DNA of 18,051 nt, from the NCBI GenBank assembly GCA_013813135.1, contig JACCSF010000287.1:1-18051 (forward strand), written 5' to 3'. The stretch comes from Thermoleophilaceae bacterium (GTDB lineage: Bacteria > Actinomycetota > Thermoleophilia > Solirubrobacterales > Thermoleophilaceae). Each line of letters opens with the position of its first letter. Positions within the stretch are counted from its first letter, which is position 1. The notes under the pieces were generated by a model. The model made no database searches. It worked only from the letters and a program-made list of their open reading frames with translations, and was not told the origin of the DNA. The position numbers and the translations under genes are program-made. Shown piece by piece: positions 14,352 through 18,051 of the stretch.

Positions 14352-15131
14352 TTGGACCCCCAGAGCCCAATCCGATTCGCTGCTCGTCTGCACCGCCGCG
14401 ACACCCTGCTGGGCACGGTGCTGACGGTCCCAGCCGTCGCGCTCGCCGAGCTTGTGGCCGAGCCGCTCGACTTCGTCTGGATCGATCTCGAGCACGGCGC
14501 CCTGGACACGGCCGACGTCCAGCCGCTGGCAGTGGCGGTGCGCGCGGCGGGGTGTGCCGCGTTCGCGCGACTGGCGAACTCTGACTCGCCCCGCCTGCCG
14601 GCGGTCCTCGACGCCGGCGTGGACGGCGTGGTTGCGCCGCGCGTTGAGTCGGCCGGGCAGGCGCGCCGCCTCGTCGATCGCCTGCGCCATCCGCCACGCG
14701 GCTCGCGCGGGTTTGCCGCCCGGAGGGGGACCGCCTACGGGCGCAGCGCCGACGCGTGCGACCCGCTCTGCCTGGTGCAGATCGAGAGCACCGCCGGCGT
14801 CGAGGCGGCGGACGAGATCGCGGCGGTCGACGGCGTCGACGCCCTGGTGGTCGGCTGCGCCGACCTCGCGCTCGCCCTTGACGGCACCCTGGAGCCCTCC
14901 TCGCCACGCGTGCGCGATGCGATCGCCCACGTGCAGGGGGCGGCGGAGGCGGAGGGGATCGCGTCGGGGATAGCGGGCCCGGATGACGGCCAGTTGCTTC
15001 TCGAGCTGGCCGCCGAGACGTCGACGCTGCTGGCCTGCTCAGCCGACGTGCGCATGTACGCCCGCGCGGTGGACGAGGCCGTCGCACGCCTTCGTGCTCC
15101 CGTGCGAGAGGGCTTCGGTGTCGGCGCCTGA
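14352..15131 (+). CDS. HpcH/HpaI-family class II aldolase
   Basis: A 259-residue TIM-barrel aldolase of the 2-keto-3-deoxy acid type. Catalytic and metal residues align with HpaI: H48 in WIDLEHG, R73 in ARLAN, E145 in VQIEST and D171 in GCADLALAL. Such enzymes split 4-hydroxy-2-keto acids into pyruvate plus an aldehyde, a natural last step after oxidation or dehydration of a sugar acid. The only start in this frame before the conserved region is TTG 14352, preceded in frame by a stop at 14340. An ATG at 14339 with GAGGGA nine nt upstream is in another frame, and removing one C from the CCCCC at 14356–14360 would join it to the gene as MTRTLGPQSPIRF. The annotated start is therefore doubtful. 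Its end overlaps the IclR gene by 14 nt. Confidence 0.88.
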   Translation: MDPQSPIRFAARLHRRDTLLGTVLTVPAVALAELVAEPLDFVWIDLEHGALDTADVQPLAVAVRAAGCAAFARLANSDSPRLPAVLDAGVDGVVAPRVESAGQARRLVDRLRHPPRGSRGFAARRGTAYGRSADACDPLCLVQIESTAGVEAADEIAAVDGVDALVVGCADLALALDGTLEPSSPRVRDAIAHVQGAAEAEGIASGIAGPDDGQLLLELAAETSTLLACSADVRMYARAVDEAVARLRAPVREGFGVGA

Positions 15132-15921
15132 GGCCTGGCACGTCACGCGCACGTTGCGCGCGATGGAGCTGCTCGCCGTGGCGCCGCGGTCCGCTCCCGA
15201 GCTGGCCGACGGGCTCGGCGTGCACGTGCGTACCGCCCGCCGGGTGCTGAAGCGCCTGGAGTCGGAGGGCTACGTGATGCTGACCGAGGACCGCCGGCGC
15301 CGCTACCGGCCCACCATGCGCGTGGTCGCGCTGGCCGGCCAGGTCGTGGAGCGTGCCGAGCTCACGCAGACTGCCGTACCCCACGTGAGCGCGCTGCGAG
15401 AGGAGCTCGGCAGGGGCTGCCACCTGTGCGTGCCCAGCTACCTGTCCGCGCTCTGCCTCGTCCACGACGCCGGCGACGTTGGCTCTGGCTGCCGGCCCCA
15501 CCTGCGCGAGCTGGTGCCCTGCCACTGCAGCGCGGCGGGCAAGGCGCTGCTCGCCTGGCGCGAGAGCTGGCGCGATGCGGTGCTCGCCGAGCCGCTCGGG
15601 TCCTTCACCGACCGCACGACGACCGGCCCCGAGTCGCTGCGCCGCGAGCTCGGCCGGACGGTCGCGCGCGGGTACTCGGTCGAGGACCGGGAGTATGAGC
15701 CGGACACGCGCGGGCTCGCCGCGCCGGTCTTCGCGGACACCGGGGAGGCCGTGGCCGCGCTGGCCGTGGTCGCGCCCACGGCGGACCTCCCAGCCGACCG
15801 CTACGGCGAGTTCGGCGACGCCGTAATGCGCGGTGCGGCCGCGCTCTCGAGGAAGCTTGGATTCGTCGCGCCCGGCGAGCAGCCGGACCCGGCGCCGGCC
15901 AACACGGCGAGGGCGGCGTAG
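15118..15921 (+). CDS. IclR-family transcriptional regulator
   Basis: A 267-residue protein with an N-terminal winged helix-turn-helix (about 27–48: ELADGLGVHVRTARRVLKRL) and an IclR effector-binding domain that includes LVPCHCSAAGKALLAW (132–147) and a later GLAAPVFADTG. IclR proteins bind small carbonyl or aromatic acids and act as repressors or activators of nearby catabolic genes. GTG 15118 is chosen over upstream starts because GAGAGGG lies five nt before it; the reading frame continues upstream only as shadow of the aldolase gene. It overlaps the aldolase stop by 14 nt and is followed after 2 nt by the HisD-like gene, so it is embedded in the operon it presumably regulates. It is the second regulator of the window besides the GntR protein. 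Confidence 0.92.
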   Translation: MSAPEAWHVTRTLRAMELLAVAPRSAPELADGLGVHVRTARRVLKRLESEGYVMLTEDRRRRYRPTMRVVALAGQVVERAELTQTAVPHVSALREELGRGCHLCVPSYLSALCLVHDAGDVGSGCRPHLRELVPCHCSAAGKALLAWRESWRDAVLAEPLGSFTDRTTTGPESLRRELGRTVARGYSVEDREYEPDTRGLAAPVFADTGEAVAALAVVAPTADLPADRYGEFGDAVMRGAAALSRKLGFVAPGEQPDPAPANTARAA

Positions 15922-15923
15922 GC

Positions 15924-17216
15924 GTGGCGGACCACCTCAAGCGGGCGACGGCTCCGCCGGCTGCGGTGAGCGACGACATCAGGCGCGCCGTGGCGACGAT
16001 GCTCGCGGACATCGAGCGCCGCGGCGACGATGCGGTGCGCGAGCTGTCGCGCAGCCTCGACGGCTGGGAGCCGGACTCGTTCCTCGTGGGCGAGGCCGAG
16101 GTGGAGGCGGCAGCCGCGTCTCTCGCTGAGGAGCTGAAGCGGCACATCGCGTTCGCGCAGGGGCGGGTGCGCGACTTCGCGGAGCGCCAGCTGGCGACGC
16201 TCTCCGACCTCCAGGTCGAGACGCTCCGCGGGGTCCGGCTCGGGCACCGGCACGTGCCCGTGGGCGCGGTCGGCGCGTACGTGCCGGGCGGCCGCTACCC
16301 GATGCTGGCCTCCGCCTTCATGACCGTGATCGTGCCGAAGGTCGCCGGAGTCGAGCGCGTCGTGGCCAGCGCCCCGCCGCGCGAGGGACGCGGGATCCAC
16401 CCGGCGATGCTCTACGCGATGGCGACGTCGGGCGCCGACCAGATCCTCTGCCTCGGAGGCGTGCAGGCGCTGGCGGCGATGGCGTTCGGGCTTGGCGAGC
16501 TCGAGCGGGTGGACATGATCGTCGGGGCCGGCAACGCCTACGTGGCCGAGGCGAAGCGCCAGCTGTTCGGCCGCGTCGGCATCGACCTGCTCGCCGGTCC
16601 GACCGAGATCCTGGTTCTGGCCGACGCGACGGCCGACGCCGGCCTGGTCGCCGCAGACCTGCTCGGGCAGGCCGAGCACGGCCCCACCTCGCCCGCAGTG
16701 CTCGTAACGACCTCGACGGAGCTCGGCGCTGCCGTTCTGGCCGAGGTGAGGGCGCTGCTGGCCTGGCTGCCCACTCGCGAGGTCGCCGCCGCGGCCTGGC
16801 ACGACCACGGTGAGATCGTGGTGGCCCGCGACCGCGACGAGGCGATCGAGATGGCCAATCGCTACGCCTACGAGCACGTGGAGGTGCACGCCGCCGAGCA
16901 GGAGCTGGACGCCTACCTCGAAGGGCTGCGCAACTACGGGTCGCTCTTCCTCGGCGAGCACGCGACGGTTGCGTTCGGTGACAAGGCGGTCGGGACCAAC
17001 CATGTGCTCCCGACAGCCGGCGCGGCGCGCTACACCGGGGGGCTCTGGGTCGGCAAGTTCCTGAAGACGCTCACCTACCAGTCGCTGACCGAGGAGGGGA
17101 TGCGTCAGATCGCCCCTGCGGCGGCGGCGATCTCCGAGGCCGAGCTGTTCCCCGGCCACGCGCTCACGGCACGCATGCGACTCGAGCGCCGGCCACCGGT
17201 CGAAAGGGAGGCTTGA
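15924..17216 (+). CDS. Histidinol-dehydrogenase-family enzyme, HpsN-like
   Basis: A 430-residue member of the HisD fold. Zinc and catalytic residues of HisD are kept: Q249 and H252 (GQAEHGP), E317 and H318 (NRYAYEHVE), D353 and H360 (FGDKAVGTNHVLPT) and H412. Where HisD has GGTAP, this protein reads VPGGRYPM (120–127), a form I associate with sulfopropanediol dehydrogenase HpsN and related catabolic enzymes. HisD-type enzymes oxidise a primary alcohol to an acid in two NAD+ steps, so this one probably makes a sugar acid or similar acid. The context (aldolase, regulators, SDRs, no his genes) argues against histidine synthesis. GTG 15924 begins 2 nt after the IclR stop. The next SDR overlaps its stop (TTGA). 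Confidence 0.9.
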   Translation: MADHLKRATAPPAAVSDDIRRAVATMLADIERRGDDAVRELSRSLDGWEPDSFLVGEAEVEAAAASLAEELKRHIAFAQGRVRDFAERQLATLSDLQVETLRGVRLGHRHVPVGAVGAYVPGGRYPMLASAFMTVIVPKVAGVERVVASAPPREGRGIHPAMLYAMATSGADQILCLGGVQALAAMAFGLGELERVDMIVGAGNAYVAEAKRQLFGRVGIDLLAGPTEILVLADATADAGLVAADLLGQAEHGPTSPAVLVTTSTELGAAVLAEVRALLAWLPTREVAAAAWHDHGEIVVARDRDEAIEMANRYAYEHVEVHAAEQELDAYLEGLRNYGSLFLGEHATVAFGDKAVGTNHVLPTAGAARYTGGLWVGKFLKTLTYQSLTEEGMRQIAPAAAAISEAELFPGHALTARMRLERRPPVEREA

Positions 17217-17947
17217 GCTTCCGGCTCGACGGCCGGGTGGCGCTGGTCACGGGAGCGGGGCGCGGGATCGGGCGCGGCTGCGCGTGCGCGCTCGCGGAGG
17301 CAGGCGCGGAGATCGTCGCGGTCAGCCGCTCGCGATCGGACCTGGAGCGGCTCGCGCGCGATGTCGGGGACGGCGTCCGCCCGGCCGTCTGCGACGTGAC
17401 GGATTCCGCGCGCGCGCGCGAGCTGATCGCCGGGCTGGAGCGGGTCGACGTCCTGGTGATCGCCGCGGGCGCCAACCTGCCCGAGCCGCTGCTCGAGGTG
17501 CGCGACGAGCACCTCGACACCCTGCTCGAGCTGAACGTGCGAGCGGCCTTCGTGGTGCTGCAGGCGGCGGCGCGCCGGATGGTCGAGGCCGGCACCGGCT
17601 CGATCGTCCTGCTCTCCTCCCAGATGGGCCACGTCGGGGCCCCGCGGCGCAGCGTCTACTGCACCACCAAGCACGCGGTCGAGGGACTCACGAAGGCGGC
17701 GGCGGTAGAGCTGGCGCCGTCGGGCGTCCGCGTGAACGCGGTGGCGCCCACGTTCGTGGAGACGCCGATGACCGCGCCCTTCCTTGCCGACGCAAGCTTT
17801 CGGGCCGAGGTCGAGCGTCAGATCCCGCTGGGCCGGATCGGGCGGGTGGAGGACGTGGTCGGGGCGGTCGTCTACCTCGCCTCCGACGCCTCAGCGCTCG
17901 TCACCGGGGCGAGCCTGCGCGTGGACGGCGGGTGGACGGCCCGGTGA
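17213..17947 (+). CDS. Short-chain dehydrogenase/reductase (SDR)
   Basis: A 244-residue classical SDR: TGAGRGIG (13–20), CDVTD (60–64), catalytic S136 in LLSSQMG, YCTTK with Y149 and K153, and the closing TGASLRVDGGWTA. The usual NNAG motif reads IAAG (83–86), so the structural asparagine is replaced. The start is TTG at 17213, which overlaps the HisD-like stop as TTGA; AAAGGGAGG lies just ahead, close but usable. HisD-like plus SDR genes are paired in hps-type dihydroxypropanesulfonate catabolism, where SDRs interconvert alcohol epimers, so a similar division of labour on a polyol is possible. The substrate is unknown. Its own stop overlaps the next SDR start. Confidence 0.92.
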   Translation: MSFRLDGRVALVTGAGRGIGRGCACALAEAGAEIVAVSRSRSDLERLARDVGDGVRPAVCDVTDSARARELIAGLERVDVLVIAAGANLPEPLLEVRDEHLDTLLELNVRAAFVVLQAAARRMVEAGTGSIVLLSSQMGHVGAPRRSVYCTTKHAVEGLTKAAAVELAPSGVRVNAVAPTFVETPMTAPFLADASFRAEVERQIPLGRIGRVEDVVGAVVYLASDASALVTGASLRVDGGWTAR

Positions 17948-18051
17948 CGGATCTCGACGGGCGGCGCGTCCTCGTGACCGGCGCGGGGGTGGGGATCGGG
18001 CAGGGCATCGCCGTCGAGCTGGCCCGGCGCGGCGCCGCGGTGGGCGTGCAC
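17944..18051 (+). CDS. N-terminal fragment of another SDR, cut by window edge
   Basis: The 36 codons visible from GTG 17944 encode an SDR nucleotide-binding start, with RVLVTGAGVGIG carrying the TGxxxGIG motif at 12–19. The start overlaps the previous stop by 4 nt (GTGA), so it is the next gene of the same operon. The active site lies beyond the window. Two successive SDRs after the HisD-like gene suggest paired oxidation and reduction of one hydroxyl position. Confidence 0.8.
   Translation, partial: MTDLDGRRVLVTGAGVGIGQGIAVELARRGAAVGVH

Noticed and set aside
13539..14930. Long minus-strand open frame opposite GntR and aldolase
   Set aside because: Low-complexity composition without any recognisable domain; the plus strand carries clear families. 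The same applies to long antisense frames at 7570–8904, 10403–11590 and 15801–17159.
15924..17216. Calling the HisD-like gene hisD
   Set aside because: No histidine genes nearby and the VPGGRYPM motif fits catabolic HpsN-type relatives better.
1..18051. tRNA, rRNA, CRISPR arrays, insertion sequences, attachment sites
   Set aside because: None seen; the window is almost fully covered by metabolic genes and no transposase or regularly spaced repeat is present.

Overview
The window is high-GC DNA, dense with genes, with many GTG/TTG starts, 1–14 nt gene overlaps, and few canonical ribosome-binding sites. This suggests a high-GC actinobacterium, possibly of the Thermoleophilia/Solirubrobacterales type; that placement is an inference from style, since no marker gene is present. 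No rRNA, tRNA, CRISPR array or transposase was seen, and no gene-free stretch exceeds 300 bases (the longest is about 165).

Layout. (1) 1–693, minus: a PAP2-family membrane phosphatase cut by the window edge. (2) 842–1840, plus: an EamA/DMT permease whose 3' end overlaps the next gene antisense. (3) 1715–6373, minus: a five-gene unit read as Gfo/Idh/MocA dehydrogenase, SDR, lipoprotein sugar-binding protein, half-size ABC ATPase and RbsC-like permease (monosaccharide or cyclitol import plus oxidation). (4) 6538–7548, plus: a TIM-barrel isomerase/epimerase, divergent from unit 3 across a 164-bp region holding a perfect 8-bp inverted repeat. (5) 7498–13431, minus: IolD-type ThDP ring hydrolase, D-2-hydroxyacid dehydrogenase, AroB-like sugar-phosphate cyclase, VOC protein and class III aminotransferase, mostly coupled by 4-nt overlaps. 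(6) 13494–18051, plus: GntR/FCD regulator, HpcH/HpaI aldolase, IclR regulator, HisD-like dehydrogenase (HpsN type), an SDR, and the start of another SDR.

How the genes may work together. Gfo/Idh dehydrogenase, TIM-barrel isomerase and IolD are the enzyme types of inositol/cyclitol breakdown, and the ABC importer fits uptake of a sugar or cyclitol. The unusual part is that the same operon as iolD carries a sugar-phosphate cyclase, a VOC protein and a GSA-type aminotransferase in immediate succession. That trio resembles the core of C7N-aminocyclitol (validamycin/cetoniacytone-like) biosynthesis. The cyclase lacks two residues expected in dehydroquinate synthase. The window may therefore encode a cyclitol or aminocyclitol pathway combining ring formation, amination and ring opening, with an aldolase/alcohol-oxidation branch under GntR and IclR control. 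The pathway assignment is inference; most of the individual enzyme families are clear.
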